Positions 34,801 to 49,120 of a stretch of 64,000 nucleotides of DNA are shown here, one piece after another. Position numbers and translations under genes: made by a program. The DNA comes from Paragonimus westermani (Eukaryota; Platyhelminthes; Trematoda; Plagiorchiida; Troglotrematidae), in assembly GCA_008508345.1 (NCBI GenBank), contig QNGE01000979.1, positions 57,358 through 121,357 on the forward strand. The letters are read 5' to 3'. The first letter of the stretch is position 1. Every line of letters starts with the position of its first letter. The notes under the pieces are model-generated. The model made no database searches, was not told the DNA's origin, and was given only the letters and a program-made list of their open reading frames with translations.

Positions 34801-37548
34801 TTTAGAACTTCGTGTTCTTCTTAATCCATTTACTAGAAATATGTTAACCACAGCGTTCTAACTTTTCGACAGAATTCGTGCTAAACGTGACGCGGATGTC
34901 CTACTAGCGTGCGACCTTTAAGGAAGGCTGAAAGGTCGAAAATGGAATAGGTCAAACTAGGATTTTTTTTCGCAAAACAAATCGTGTTTACACAGCTATA
35001 TTTCCGTTCTGATTTCAGAACACGGTTTAAAAAAGTAACTTTTCGTATTTGACTGAACGCACCAAAATGCCGTAAAGTTTGGATCCTTATTTGGTGGGTC
35101 ATTTGCAATAGTAATTTTGGCGTATTTCTGGTCAATAAAAACCGAACTTTGCAGTGGCTTTGCCATACTTATTAAGCTAGATATTGTAACGTGTACCCTG
35201 TCAAGTAGCTTAAGTCTGCGGATGATTTCAGTTTGATTTTTGTGTTTGACGCCTGAAGTTTTGGCAGCATTCACCAGTTGGAAGCAGAGAAAACGTAAAT
35301 TTGGGCACGTCGTGTGGTACAACCTGTCCGTTTGCGGTTCTGCACACAGAGCTGCCACAAACAGTGGGGTGTGCTGCCTATTACATCATTCTGCAGCTTG
35401 AATTTCAATCGTGCTGGAAGCATCAAGTGCACACGAACTATCTTAAGTGGGCTGTGTCCATCTAAGTGCTTTTCGGGACGTGAAAGGGCAGACTGAACGT
35501 TGTGAATCACATGAGCTGTGAATTATCAACCCGACAAGAATTGCTGTAGGCTTGACCCGTGTTTGAATGCAAGGTAGGGATCCACTGCTCTTCGCGAGTT
35601 TAGTGCGTTCTCGAATCTGAAGAGGATGGAGAGAATTTATGAACAAGAATTCATTTTACATGGGGCATCATCTCTCATTACTTCAGGCAGCCGAACTCCA
35701 ATCAAAAACACAAGCATATAATAACCAAATTATTTCGGTAAACATAATACCAATCTCACAAGACAGGTGGTTTTAATCATCTTTCCAAATAATTTCACAC
35801 ATATACTACTCTGTAACCAAACAGGAACGGAACTATTTCATTCTGTAACATCCACCTTAAGCAAAGATTAACACGAGAACACAAAGTGAACAATGAGGTG
35901 TGTTTGTTACAGTCGTATCATAAAACCTCGTGTTTTGAATGTGTTGTCTGTGAAGTGCCTCCAAATAAGTCTAAACATAGTGACGTTCATGTCCAGGTTG
36001 GATTTCTTGATCAATATGTGGTCTACGACCAGATAACATGGTTTAAAACCAAACCCACATTTTCAACATGACTCTGGCTATCTGCCGATATGTAAACATG
36101 AAATATCACCCGTAAACGTTGAGATAGCCCTAATGGAGAGACTTTAACACTTCTTAAGCTAACAGATCATACAGAGACGCAAGTCTGAAGACAGCGTCCC
36201 TATTTGACGATCAGAAAATGTTTCAAAAATAGATTGAAAGAACGGTGACAGTGAAGTAGAAGGCCAATATCCACAGCTTGTTTTAATTTCACGTAAGATT
36301 AATGAGATAATCGCAAAACAAACCAACCGATGTGGATAGACGATAAAGGAACTCTTCAGCCTCCCAAAGTCATGATAGTGAGATGTAGTTTAGGCTTACT
36401 CCAGCAAAGACAAACAGCCCATATTCAAAGCCGCATACCGACGACTCACCATTCAACCTCCCTTGAAGTAAAGCCTTCACATATACTCTTTACCCAGCTT
36501 TTGAGTTACTCAGTGACTTTGTCGAAAACACTATTGCTAGTGAAGCAATGTAATCCGGGATATTTTGTCACTGTTCACAACTGTCTTCCATGCAGACCAA
36601 GTAATTACGTTTGTGAGCTTGGGGGGATGATTAGAATCACGTTGTTTCAGTCTAACAATATTCAGAGAAATGTTCGCTGTTTTGTACTGAAAATATCAGA
36701 TTTCCTTTACTCGGACAGTATTACTATCAAAAAAATTAATTGACCGTGGGAGGCTTATTGGATCCCATATTAACAGATAAAAAACGAACATAAGTTATTT
36801 GAAGACCACAGGCACATCACATCAAATAAGGTTTGTCGGTAGCACACTAATATTATACCTATCTGGATAGAACCCGAGTAGCCTAATGCGAAGCTTAAAT
36901 CTTTGTTACCCCAACAAAAGGACTAGGTAGAAAAATGAGAAGAATGATGGTCTGCTGTTTCTTGGCATAATCTTTGGTAGGAAGATGGACATAGTAGAAC
37001 AGTTGTCTATCTGAATTTCAAGTTGTCAGGCTATTCGTTCAACTTACATAATTTTAAATCAGTTCAGCGTGGAGGTTTAGACGAACAGGAAGCGTTTCTT
37101 CTCACATGACAGCCTTTCGGAGAAACCTGACCAGAAAAGGTCCACTGCAGAACTTCTGAATATCGCAGAGACTCGCTGAAAACTTAGTAGACCACCACCA
37201 CCACCCAGAAAGATGGTCATTGCATGAAATTTAGTGTGCGTAGAGCAGTCCTCCAGACTGGATAAAGCATGAGTCGGACAAAGCAAAGATAAATAGTATT
37301 TGAGCATTAAAAGCATTATGTGTTGACCCAGACCCAGAAGCTGCTGGTGTCGTTGTGACTACTGTTTCATAGGTGATTTAGCAGGAAGTTACACAGGCTG
37401 AAACACTAAGCAGTTTACCTTCAGACTAAAGGAAAATCTGGGTAAACGGGCATAGAAATATATGCTGTACAAGCTGAAAGTTGGTTGGGAAGTTCGACAT
37501 TCCGCGTTTGACATTCTATCGTACATTTATCTGGTCAAAGTACATTGA
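28881..37548. other. Long gene-poor stretch
   Basis: About 8.7 kb of AT-rich sequence. The largest frames are 36330-36743 (137 codons, plus) and 34996-35358 (120 codons, minus). Neither shows a domain I recognise, and both are within chance length. I saw no RT motif, LTR or tandem array. A low-complexity CCACCACCACCACCACCC run lies near 37190-37207. Confidence 0.45.
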
Positions 37549-37820
37549 GTTCTCAAGTTGATCGTCACTCACATTTGATCGCAGACATCGCATTCAGATA
37601 GATTTACAGCCAGTCTCTTTCGAAAAGAAGCACTAGACTCGAGTTTCGCTCTCATTAGAGATCGTCAGTAGTGCATCTCCTTGCCACGGCTGAGATTTGA
37701 ACTCCGACCATTTCAGTCATGAGGGTGGCTAGAAAGTCTATCTGAATGCGAAGTTTGCGATCAAATGGGAGTGATGATCAACTTGAAAACAAACCAAATC
37801 CCCGACTACTCATTAGTAAT
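37549..37820. repeat. SINE-like fold-back repeat with tRNA-like core
   Basis: Two copies of one unit face each other: 37549-37617 (minus) and about 37720-37786 (plus), matching at nearly nine bases in ten. The unit includes ATCTGAATGCGAAGTTTGCG and continues ATCAAATGGGAGTGATGATCAAC. The plus copy continues into CCAAATCCCCGACTACTCAT up to 37820, a stretch shared with 50237-50320. Between the copies, the minus strand carries GGAGTTCAAATCTCAGCC, which fits the B box of a tRNA-type promoter (GGTTCRAANCC). A tRNA-derived SINE inserted twice, head to head, is the simplest reading. Confidence 0.6.
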
Positions 37821-40059
37821 ATATTGAGTTTATTTGTAAAAAGTCGGCTGAAGATTTGTTGTGCGCTTGGTCACGTGTGGTGCAAAAGTACGAGTAATTT
37901 CTTTTGAATTTCTTACAGAAGCATACAAGATATGATTTCCAGTTTGTTCACAACCAGCACCGCGTATTTACTGAAGATTTCCTTGTATGTAATTATTCAA
38001 CATTTTCTCGTATTCAGGTTCACCTGGTAACTGTTGTAAGCTTTGATCTTCACGGAAACAAGCATGATTGACTTATTTCGGCAGGAGTGCTGTAAACACA
38101 GTATTATCGAAATCGACCCGTAACCTCTCATCTTATCTATTACGTTTTTCAAAACGTAATTCAAGCCAGCTTCATGATTTGTTTACGATTATTTATTTAT
38201 TTGTTTACTCAATTGAGTGCACACTCAGGTTTACTCTTTATACCTGACCATATCGGAGAAAATAAGCGCGAATTGTTGTCTGTTCGCATGTCACACAGCA
38301 AAAAAGCTTTGGATGAACCACGATGCTATTTCAAAACAGTATAATGGTGCACACTGGTAATTGTTTTGTACGTGATCCTTTCATCCCACTGTAGTAAAAC
38401 AAAATTACAATGCCATTACTTTTTGCTGTGAGGGACAAAATCAATCAGTTATCTTCTAATGAAAAACAATGGTTACAATTCCGGATTTCGGGTTCAAATT
38501 TTCATTCAATCAAGCGAACACACTTGAAAATTTATGGGTATAAATTTGTGGATTGCAATAAGCCACCTTATGTGAAATCAGTGTTGGATCACATTTTGCA
38601 AAACAGAATTAGGCTTGGCGAACAAAATATAACTGATTTTTGAAAGATGTTTGCAAACAGTCAGCTGATTGCAAAATGAAACCAGTATCATCAAAATTTA
38701 TCATCGATGTTCGCAAAATCATTTCATTTAACAGCAACGTAAACCGTAACAGGGAATAAACAGAGATAAAACTGAATCTGTTAGATATATATTTGTTCTC
38801 CTTACTTGACAAAAAGTGACGTTGTTTGTACATATACTCGTTTACACAGAAAAGCAGACGAAATTTCCCTTCCACAGACACTGAAGAGATTGGATGCGGA
38901 AACTTCTGACCCGAGATTACGGTAGTGTTCATGGTGTCGTAGAAATTAACAACACTGACATTCTGTTGACAATATGCCAACAGTTCCACTTAAGAAAGTT
39001 GGGGTCTGTTGGATAAATGCAAACACAGCAAATTTATGGTGAAACTGAGCGGCTGTACTGCTGAACGGTTTTCAATTTGACATCAGAAAAACAGCATAGT
39101 ACGCTTCATCTTTACTAGTCAGCACCGTTTATGTGCGGAAGGAAATTAACTTGTGATCAATGTCCATATTGCTACCTGACATGTTAGATTACAACAATCG
39201 AAAGAGAATTAGTGAATCAACAGTGGGAAAAAGCAATTGGTTGCAAGTGTTGTGTTGGTTCCTCTGTCGGTATTGACAGTTCAAAGAATGGTCCATGTTT
39301 GAGTAGATCATGGATTCTAGCAAGTGCATCCTGTAAATCACTCAGAACTTCAAAAAATGCATTCGGAAAAGTGGACGAAACATCGGTTTCAGCAGAACAG
39401 TGCACTAGGAAATGTTCAGTGATCAGCCAGCACAGTCGTTGCTTATTACAGTTTTGAGATTTTTGAGGGGTGGGTGGAAAATGTATGGTTTCCAACCACG
39501 GTCAGTAACTTTATTGAGAGAACTGCAAAATCCACATGTAATAGTGGTATTTAAAAATGTGAGATGATGATTTCCAGTCTATTATTGCTCAAGCATATTA
39601 CTCCGACTTGAGATAGGACGTCCATGGAATGGATACTGTGAGCTGGACATTCTGTATTGATCTAACCAGTAACGACAAATTAGCATGTTATAATATAGTT
39701 GCACTCTAAAAGGTGGTTGAAACAGAAAACGGATAGGGTGCCAAAACTTTTAATGTCGTAATCTATACTGCGACAGGTTAACTTTTGTCGTGAAATAACA
39801 ACGGGATGAACAGTACGTACACAATTGCACTAAGTGCAGGCAGTCCGCATGATTACTAATTCGGTCGGGCTTTCGTGCTAGAGGCTAGATGCCACTATAT
39901 TCTTGTATCACATACCATTAACAATCTTTCGGGATAGAGCTGAGTTATTTAGAAAACGATTTAATAACATCGAACTCTGACAGTAACTTTCACATCTAGA
40001 TATGCTTCCGTAAAAAGGCCAACATCGTTAGTTTAGAGGCTCATCAGTTACGTGTATTC
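37821..40059. other. No recognised gene
   Basis: This is AT-rich sequence. The largest frame is 38609-38989 (126 codons, minus), without a recognisable domain. A short TTATTTATTTATTTG run is present near 38190. Confidence 0.45.
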
Positions 40060-40061
40060 TT

Positions 40062-40100
40062 ACGGTGGCTGGGGTTTGAACCGCAGACTACATTATTTGG
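40062..40100 (-). repeat. tRNA-like B-box fragment, possible SINE remnant
   Basis: The minus strand reads GCGGTTCAAACCCCAGCCAC, a close match to a tRNA T-arm and B box. It also resembles the core of the fold-back repeat at 37.7 kb. No tRNA cloverleaf closes around it: no matching acceptor stem was found within 75 bases, so it is not called as a tRNA gene. Confidence 0.35.
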
Positions 40101-40271
40101 AGAAGATTGTATTCAATGGACAGTTCTCGCGTTTCCCTAGAATGTTCAAAAGTAAACTAGCTATTAGCCACAAGCAAGTTCGAATGTGATCATACATGAC
40201 AATTCAATAGTGTTTGCTTGATGCGTGATCTAGCCCAGTGACCAACAGCTTTGCCCCATTATAATGCAGGT

Positions 40272-40299
40272 CAAATTTCAAATCACAAATTTCAAATCA
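40272..40299. repeat. Tandem duplication, 2 x 14 bp
   Basis: The unit CAAATTTCAAATCA occurs twice without mismatch. No further copies lie in the flanks. Confidence 0.9.
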
Positions 40300-43200
40300 C
40301 TACTAATGAGCGCCAAGAAGATGGAAATCCGAGTCTGTAGCTGCGTTTCAAAATGGACAGCTCATTTCATTCAAATAATTTAAATCATCGGCTATTTTTC
40401 AGTAATACAATAATTGTTTTACACTGTATAACAGTGCGTGTATTGAATCTGGTATAAAGGTCTTCACCTCGAAGTATAATTCAAACTAAAATCAATCGAC
40501 CTTGGTCCTGTGTTGTCATAAAGTTCTCGGACGTGCATAAGCTTATAAAAGTGGCTAGGACAACAAGACGCTGCAAACGGTTATCTGTTCAACTCCTTTT
40601 CCGCACGCAGATCCATCGGGAAAATTTTAGGTGACAAAATTCTCCACCATTGGTTTAAAAATCATACGGGTACCACAATATTGATTACAGTTAAACAGAA
40701 TGTATTTCATACGATTTACAACCAGTTTCTGAAGTACAGCAAAATTGTTCAGAATATTTTAACTATTACTGATGGTACTGTTGTAACTGCTTGATGCACA
40801 CCCTAAACTGCTATAAATTAGTCATGCGGTTCTGAAAACTGGTAGGTGCCTACTATGATTATGAGTAGTATGGACAAACGGTCATTACTGTTCGGCCTCC
40901 AAGCACGTATTAACCACAACATTGTTCCATGGACTCTCTACTTTTGAATATGTTTTGAAGGTTCACGAGCATTTATGCAGTGTTCACGAGTATTTTGTGT
41001 CGGCACACGAAGTCTGAACGCTGGAATTACCAGCCTGAACGTGAAACTAATATGCTTGCAGAAGAACACTGTGAATTTTTGAAATTTCCAGCCCTGTTTT
41101 CCTTTCTAAAAGATTGTTTTTAGATAACCCCGTTTTTGAATTTTTCCATACACCTCACTGGTCTGTACATTATAAGGTAAAGGGATATCAGCGCCGTTGG
41201 GCTTAATGAAAGAGTCATTGTCATAGTAACTAAAAAATCAGCTAGTAATCATTCCAGAATGTACTGTGCAAAGCAGTGAAACTGCATCTTATGCATGACA
41301 GTATTCTGAACAATAACTAGTAATATGAATCTAATGGTTCATCCTCGGATGCAATTCAATAAATTGTCACAGAAACTAAACTGAAGTAGAATTATTCGTC
41401 CTACACACAGAATATTCAAGTGTAACATCACAATTAGCAGTAAACCGCGCAAACTAGGGTATTCAAACTTCGCAATATACACGGTAGGTTTTCCTAGTTT
41501 TAACCTATATTTGCCCGCTCATGTATATTTCAATTTTTGCTCTCCACATTTTCCGTAATCACTCGAAATCTTGTTATTTGTGAAATGCCCAGGCGATAGC
41601 CCAGTCACTTTAATTTGTATCTTCTAGGCCCTGTCTAGTAGGCTTGCTCCATTACTTGACTTTTACACTTGAGATTCAACAAGCAAAGTGTAACAGTATT
41701 TCTCACACCAGTTTTGTACAGAAAACCCCTATTGTGAGCTTATCAGTTGCAGCGGGTTCTTACTCGACGGAGCCGCGGCTGCCTGGCAATCTGTGTGTGC
41801 TGATTATCACAATAGACATTTAGTTTCACTCAGTAGAAAAAGCCGAGACAGGCGCTGATTTCACGTACTGCAGCCATAGGCTAATCCATATTTAAGCAAC
41901 CAATAATTTCAACCAAAAGTGTTTTTCCGGAGGTTTCAGGTGTGTGGACTGTTTGTGTAACTTGCCTGTTCCCATAGGTTTGTAGAGTATGGTGTAAAAA
42001 ACGAGTTGAATCTTTTCCCCCAGAATATCATAATCGTCATCATTTGCCCTTTCCAAATGTATTTTTAAATTTTGATTCCTCTATATAAAAATGCGTCTCT
42101 GAAAAGAATAAAAGTTGTAGAAAAGATTTCGATGAAATATATCAGCTTGTGTAGCGGTTTTATTCAATGACAGTCCAGTATATAGAATTTGGTTCTTCGA
42201 ACCACTTATCTGACTCCCAACGAGATGTAAATCAATCTTTATCTAGGAAATATTCCTAACGTCTCATTCTCTGCAATTGTAGAAAACGAATTCAAATTAG
42301 GATCTAATGAGCCAGCCGCTACTAGCATATTTGAAAAATCAAAACTTGATGAGTGAACTTAACACGCTCCTCAAGACACCTAGTTTTGTGGCCACACTGG
42401 ACAATAGCTCCGTCTAATGTCTACGTCCGCCACCATCACTACCACAAACATTTATCCGGGCACATTTATCTCAACCTTCAACGGTAAAACACTGGGCGCA
42501 GCATGAATGGAGAGCAGTATACCAATAAAACGTATGTTAACCCTGATCTCATACATGAAATATGTGAAACAATAATTCCCACTTTTAACATGGGACGTCT
42601 TTTACACGACTGGACCTGCGCCAGTCATTCACACATTCTCAGACAGTAGTGCCTGAGAGTAAAGTTAATTTTCCGACCAAGGGACAGGATTAATGAACAA
42701 CCTCTAATTGAAAGCTGCAGTGAGTGAGGTACATCATCAGTTTTGTGAGTTGGCCATGGACTTGATTTAGTATAGTTGGCGAGGCGAAGAGTACGGAAGA
42801 GTCAGCCATGTGATAATTTGTCCCGGTAGAGAAAATATCATTAGGCAAACAGTATGTCTTGAAGTTCCAGTCTGAAAAAAACGCGAAAGCTTCTTGGCGC
42901 CCCAGTGAGTACCTGATTTGACCAGTTCTGTGAGAAACCCCGGGCGTCAAACCTCTTATTCATTTCTGATTGTTAACCCGGGGCAGCAACGCTGACTTGC
43001 TGTGTTGTTTTTCTTCATTTGTGCATTTATTAGGCGGTTTGAAACCCACGGTTAGATTCAGCTGAACAGTGGTAGTTGAGTCACCGCGGTCTGTCGTCAG
43101 AGTGAACTACAGCATTGACTGATTAATAGAAAATAACGTGATCTGGATAGGTAGGAGGGTAGCAGTGTTAATGCTCAACACAAATATAGATTGACCCATG

Positions 43201-44331
43201 TGTTGTGGTGAATGTGAAGATGATTCACGCTACCCATCACCTGAAATGGACCAGACACTTGATGATTCATGAAAGAATGTCCGATAATGCTTCGGTAATG
43301 GGAAGTCAGGTGTTTATGAATCTCCTTCATACAGTTTCATTAAAGGTGTGGTGCTACAACCATCAAATTCATTTAAAGTTTTCCCGAATAACAAAAAGTT
43401 ACACGTGTGAATACTCACCCAGTCACTTATCAGTTAGAGAAGAATAAAGTGTTTGTCATGTTTATACAAGCTTTTAGCACCCTGAATGTAATAATACATC
43501 TGACCACAACTGGAAGTCAAAACTGTTCAAACGACAACAGATTGTCCGGTTTCAGACGGGTCGTGTTCATCTTTTGTGCGGACAGCATAATTTCGACTAA
43601 AGCATGCTGAACATTTTGTAACCCTCAAATAATAGAATTGAAAAAAGAAGACAGTTTCCACATTTGAATCGGAATTGGACGATTCACAAAAAATAAACAA
43701 GTCGCATGATTGTACCTTTTTCAGGGGGACGGAAATAGAATGATTGCGACTGAGAAAGTCGGGGGAAAGTGGATGGGAAGGAGACCTGAAAACCGCCTAT
43801 CAGGCACACTGCAGCGTACGGTAGGTGACAACACGTGACCAATAACGACAAGAGGTAGGAAATATCTTAATTCCGTTACGTGGAATCTACAATCAAGTTG
43901 CTTGAATACTGTGTTTGATGCGTTAAATATACACGCCAAATTTACATGGCAATTCAACTATCGATGTGATAGTTACGGCAGACTCTGGAAGAATGTTTTA
44001 CGTTTGGAAGACTCGAGCACTAAAAGAACGCTCTGTGTGAGTCACACGTTTTGCTCGATGTCTCGGCATTTGCAAGTTGTCCTTGAGGTGTTTATCTTTT
44101 ACTGGGAACCAATACTGTTTCTGGGATACGTTGGGGTTGCTGATGGATTGTGTATACCGCGATCAAATGTTTGATATGTCAGTAGCACACTGCGAAATGC
44201 CACAGTTTGCGTTACCCTTCTGTCCAACGTTGAATTCTTGTGTCTTTGATCGCTTTGGAACCTCATGTTTTATTATCTGTGTGTAAGTACTGTCCTTCAC
44301 AACATAAGGGAGTCCAGCATGAACAGTTAAC

Positions 44332-44367
44332 TAAAGTTCGGACGCACCAGTAAATTGAAAAAAAAAA
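44332..44367 (-). repeat. Fragment of the 180-bp family end block next to an A run
   Basis: The minus strand carries CTGGTGCGTCCGAACTTT, matching the end block (TTGGTGCGTCCGAACTTTGG) of the 180-bp repeat copy at 20470-20650. A run of ten A on the plus strand follows after seven bases. Only about 18 bp match, so chance is not excluded. Confidence 0.3.
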
Positions 44368-47300
44368 CAACAACGTTGAAACCGTCCAAACGGAATCGGC
44401 TGAACAGCTGGATTAGTAATTCAGTTATCACCACGATTTCTTTGGCCATTGACACTGCTGTGAAATGAGCCAGTGTCACTAGAATTAATCGTCCGAAAAT
44501 TACGCTCTGGTGTAAGGTTAACCACTCTTTCGCCTCTTTGAAGGACTGGATGAGGACAGAACAGTTGCCGGTTTTATCCTCACTTAGTCTTTTCTTACCT
44601 GCCGTTCTCGAACAAGTACGGCCGCAATAACATGACCTTTATTCCTTATACTGAACAAACAGGAGAAAATTCTATGCTTTGGTGCGTTTCATGTGAAACT
44701 GCTTCGAAGTAAATGTAAGTTTGCTAAAAGGTAGCATTTGACGCAGTTTATTTTGTTCGATCATCGTTCTCATGCATTAGGAGCTGTGATATTCCCATTT
44801 GGTCAACTCATTCCGGAAAAAGGTACTAGGCTTGAGCGCTGGTCGTAGTAGAGCAAATCAAAATTGTCTATTCTTTTCGTGACTTTGAGCTGGATGGTAT
44901 CTACGTTCTTATGATTGTTATGCTATCGAATTTGCATTGGGTACAACAGACTTATCACATGTTGACGCTCGTTCATATTAACTTATGAATGCTTCGTGTT
45001 GTGCTTGAGAGCTTCTGAAAGACACTTTTTTGACGTGATTACCTCATTTGAACTTGATCTGAATAAAAATTTTGACCGAGGAAGGTGTTTATCGCTGACG
45101 AGCCTTAAACTAATCTCTCATTCGGTGCTTTTTTCACAAATGACTGCGCCAATATCTTTCAGCTGTCAATGTTGTTCAGTCAAAATCCAGCTGTCGCACA
45201 CAACCGCCCACTTCTAACTGAAATGAGACGCATTGTGAAATCAGACCATAGACATATTCTATTGTTTGTGACTTGAACCATAAATTTGTCAGTGGACTAT
45301 TTGATGCTATCTTTAAAGTGGAAATCAAAAAAAATTATAATGTTAACTTTATCGAAAATTAAAACTCCCAAATTTGTGAAAACTGACATCGTTATTTCGC
45401 GCGTTTCTGAAAAAGCGGTGTATTTCAAAAACCCTCCAGTAAGCACATTTGGTTTATTTTTATGGTTCTTCAAGATAAAAATAGATCTAGATTGCTGTAT
45501 GATTGCGGTTTATTTATCTTAAATAGTCGAACACGTAAACCATTCATTTACAAATCGCGTGAAAGAATTCTGGGCAGACGGTTTTTGAACAGACTACGAT
45601 CTTAGGAAATTTCAAGCAATCGAGTATTTTTCACTATATCCGCCAACGGATTTCGACCACAATGTGTAAGGATATTCCAGCGCAAACACATTATATTTGG
45701 GCTAACCGTTAACGATTCACAATTGATAATGGACTCATTTTTATGCATAGACCTACCGTGGGCCATGCCTCATCTCGGTGTAAACAAAACCGCTCTTGTC
45801 CAGAAAACCACGCGACTCTTCGTGGTTCAGTTTTAGCAGCGTACCAGTCAACGACTGACGTCCACAAAATGAGTAAGTTTGTAGGTTTTAAACGGTTTCA
45901 GACTTTCTTGAATCTTGAGAGGCAGTTTAAAAGTAAACTTATGCCACTTAGAGAAAAAGTTTTGCATTTGTATAAATCTTCAGGAGCTTACAAAACGTCT
46001 CTCCCCTACCGTAAACAAAAATGTCTGTAGGTCGCTACACAATCAGCGCAACATCAATTGGTGTTATTGAAAGAAAAGAGTCAATTTCAATGCCATGAAG
46101 AACATGCATCTCTTCATCGATCGGATTCCTTTGGAACCACAATTAAAAAGAGTACTAAGATGGGCGCTTGAGCTGAAAAATGTTCACACGTTCTATGCCA
46201 AGAGTGGAACGTGAGACGCATCTGCAAGGTTTCAGGAAGTTGACCACTATCCTCTGTATTACGAATCAACACCCACATTAACGCACTGAATCGGTCGACT
46301 AGTAACGTTAAAAAAGTTGTCTGAAGCTATTTACGAAGATTTTCAGCAGGTTAACTTACTTGTAGAACAGACGTTCTTGTGTAAAGATCGGGATAAGATA
46401 AGAGCCAAATCAACCGATTAACACCAAACAGGATAAGGTGTGCAAATCAGTTGAAGTTTATTTGATAGCTTACACGGTGAGATTTCTTGGTATTAGTGAT
46501 ACTACAATATCATTGTCAAGTTAAAAAACCAACTCATATGAGCCGGAGATCTGAACTTAATTGTTGGCTGCATGCGTTTCGGATTAGCCTGTCGCAGTGG
46601 CCGAAACAAAGGGACACCTTCGCATGACATTTGCGACAGACAGCTTGCGCTGCAGCACCCGTGTATCCGCTCATACAGCGTACATTCATTGTAAACCCAG
46701 AGGAATACGATCAAAACGCGTGTAGGTAAATCCATTCTGTCTCTCCGGCCAGTGATTAAATTAATAACTACATGATGACCCACAGAGTGAAAGTTTTTAC
46801 TATTGGGTAAACCCTGAACCGTAGATCTTATGTAGGAATGCTTTTTCACCAATTAACAAACGGAGTATCCCGAAAAAAACAAATGTACAGAAGCTCATGT
46901 CAATTTGCCAGAGCGTTTTCCTCTACCATTCTCCACGTTAACCACGTAAGGATATATGGTTTTCTAGCAGAGCTACGCAGAAAATTGCATGCCCTACATA
47001 ACTGATGCGCTGCTGTTTATCATGGAATCAAAATTTGGAATGGCCGTCTTACAGTCCGAAACTTAAACAGTTACAGACTGATGTACTGATTACGCCGAAA
47101 TGCGGAATTACTTGCCGAATTGGGGAGTGCTATAAAACAAGAATGGAGCAACACGAGTTGTGTTGATTGTGCAACGCACACCAGCAGCAGATTGGAACAA
47201 TTTGTTGTGGCTTTTTTTAATAAACTGGATGAACCACCCCTTACCAATTCTTCCCCCGAGATATGTAACGTCCTGAAAGATTTTTGGGCGTGTTGGCGGC

Positions 47301-49120
47301 TAAACCAATAAAATATTCTGATAACTAATTACTTTGGATCACTAGTACACAAAAACTTCACTGACTTTTCTTTTAAATTATTAGGATTAACTGAAAAATC
47401 CAAGGTTTGCAGAAACTCAGTTTGAATCTTAGGGCAACAGACTACCGAATGAGCGAAAGCGTTATAAGTACAGCCTAATTGGCTCATCAGTTTCTATTTA
47501 CTAGGTAACAAGGTTACACGAGTAAACACCACCAGCTGACAAAGAGAGCTCTAATAGCTCCAGATCGAACACCAACATAATAAGACCCTGACCGTATTTT
47601 CACATCACGAATGGGAGAACGATGTTTACCATCTGATTGCACACGACTACGTAATTCGCCAAATTTCTCAAACATAATCAGTTTTCAACCGTCTTGAATT
47701 GTGATCTGTTCTTTCAAATCAAGTTTCCCTACGATCGTTCGGGAATTAGTAAATGAGGAGAAAATACGACCAAGACTGTGAGGGATGCTTTGGGCGTGGA
47801 AACACAACTAGCGCGGTCATGTAGCAAGTGGACTGATCTTGACTTTTGGCCTAATATTTTACTTTTATTGACATTTGTCAGAGAGGCTAATGAATGACTT
47901 AGCCTGAAGACTGACAAAGGGGATTGAATTGGCCTTATTTTGCAATTTCTTATTGTCATCGTGTTATATACAATGCGAACCGAATGTCTGAAACACCTGT
48001 GAACAATTTCACACAATTACCGGTGTCTTTGAGATGTGTATCCTTAGTCTTGTGATACTGCACGAATATATTGCTGTTCCTGATGTTAGCGATCTCCACT
48101 TTGCCGTACTAACTAGTTGTGCGATAGAAGACTTTCTGTAAGTCAGCGAATTTGCTTCGAACATACATTATTATTTAGTGGATCACATTTCACGACTCCC
48201 CTTTCGTAGAACCCATGCCCAGGTGACAGGTGCTTGTGTTTTGAATTTAATAGATACGGGTCAAAATACGGTCGCAGTCTGTTGTCAGCATTCGATTTCA
48301 CAGTTCTCCAGGGCAGTTATTTTTGCCCCACATCTACCAGTTGCAACAGCTCAGTTGCCGTTGTTTATCTAGGTGTTTAAATCAATGTGATCAATGGCAA
48401 TTTGCTTACCAGCGAAACCGTTTTTTCTCCGGTAATTTCGTGCTGTCCTGAAAAGTATTATTTTACTTCTGTATGTGTTCCAGTGTGTTTTTGAAAACCT
48501 CTGAAGCTTATGATAATTACCTCAATGCATCTCGTTAAACTGAACAATTCCTTTACTTATCAGACTTGTACGTTGAAGAAAGTTTCTAGAATGACTGATT
48601 AAATTGTGTGAGTAGCTCATTTTTCTAATCAAAATATACTCGCCTCCATGTAACTACTTGTAGTTGTTCGTACATTTTATAATCTCCACCAAAATTAACA
48701 GGGGTATAACGCATATCTCGTAGGTGTTGGGGAAATTTCATGACAAAAGCTGAACAGAGGCGAAACGGCGTACAGTCGATGTGTTTCCCTTTATTGTTAC
48801 GATGGACTTTATTGTACTCTAACAGTTCATAAGGTTTACCAGGTCGCCAGAGCTAAACTCTAACTCACTGCCCTCAGGATCACCCCTATTGTTCTGATTA
48901 GCGAGACCATCTCCGATCTCCGTTGATGTGTTGGCGATGTTGCTACCTTAAAATACTGCATGAAAACACAAACCGACCCATTCAAAATATACGCTGAAAC
49001 ACTTACGCACTAATGATGCCACCTCGCCTGGTGATGAAACGTTTGCAACCTAAATGCTAAGCTCGGCGAACATATCAACACCAAAACTAACCGACTCTTC
49101 TTATTCGTTCAAAGAGCAAC

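Larger units (their letters stand above)
40101..49120. other. Long gene-poor stretch with minor tandem repeats
   Basis: About 9 kb without a recognisable gene. Frames reach 116 codons (46502-46852, minus) with no known domain. Minor elements are a 14-bp unit in two perfect tandem copies at 40272-40299, a run of ten A at 44358-44367, and a fragment of the 180-bp repeat family just before it. Confidence 0.45.

Noticed and set aside
36330..36743. 137-codon plus-strand frame, and the 120-codon minus frame at 34996-35358
   Set aside because: No recognisable domain, no splice context examined convincingly, and lengths compatible with chance in a gene-poor stretch.
37190..37207. CCACCACC microsatellite as a regulatory or structural element
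   Set aside because: Only about six short units, a common length by chance; nothing around it suggests function.
40028..40110. Possible tRNA gene on the minus strand around GCGGTTCAAACCCC
   Set aside because: A T-arm-like block exists, but no acceptor stem, anticodon arm or D arm of proper spacing closes around it. It is better read as a SINE remnant.
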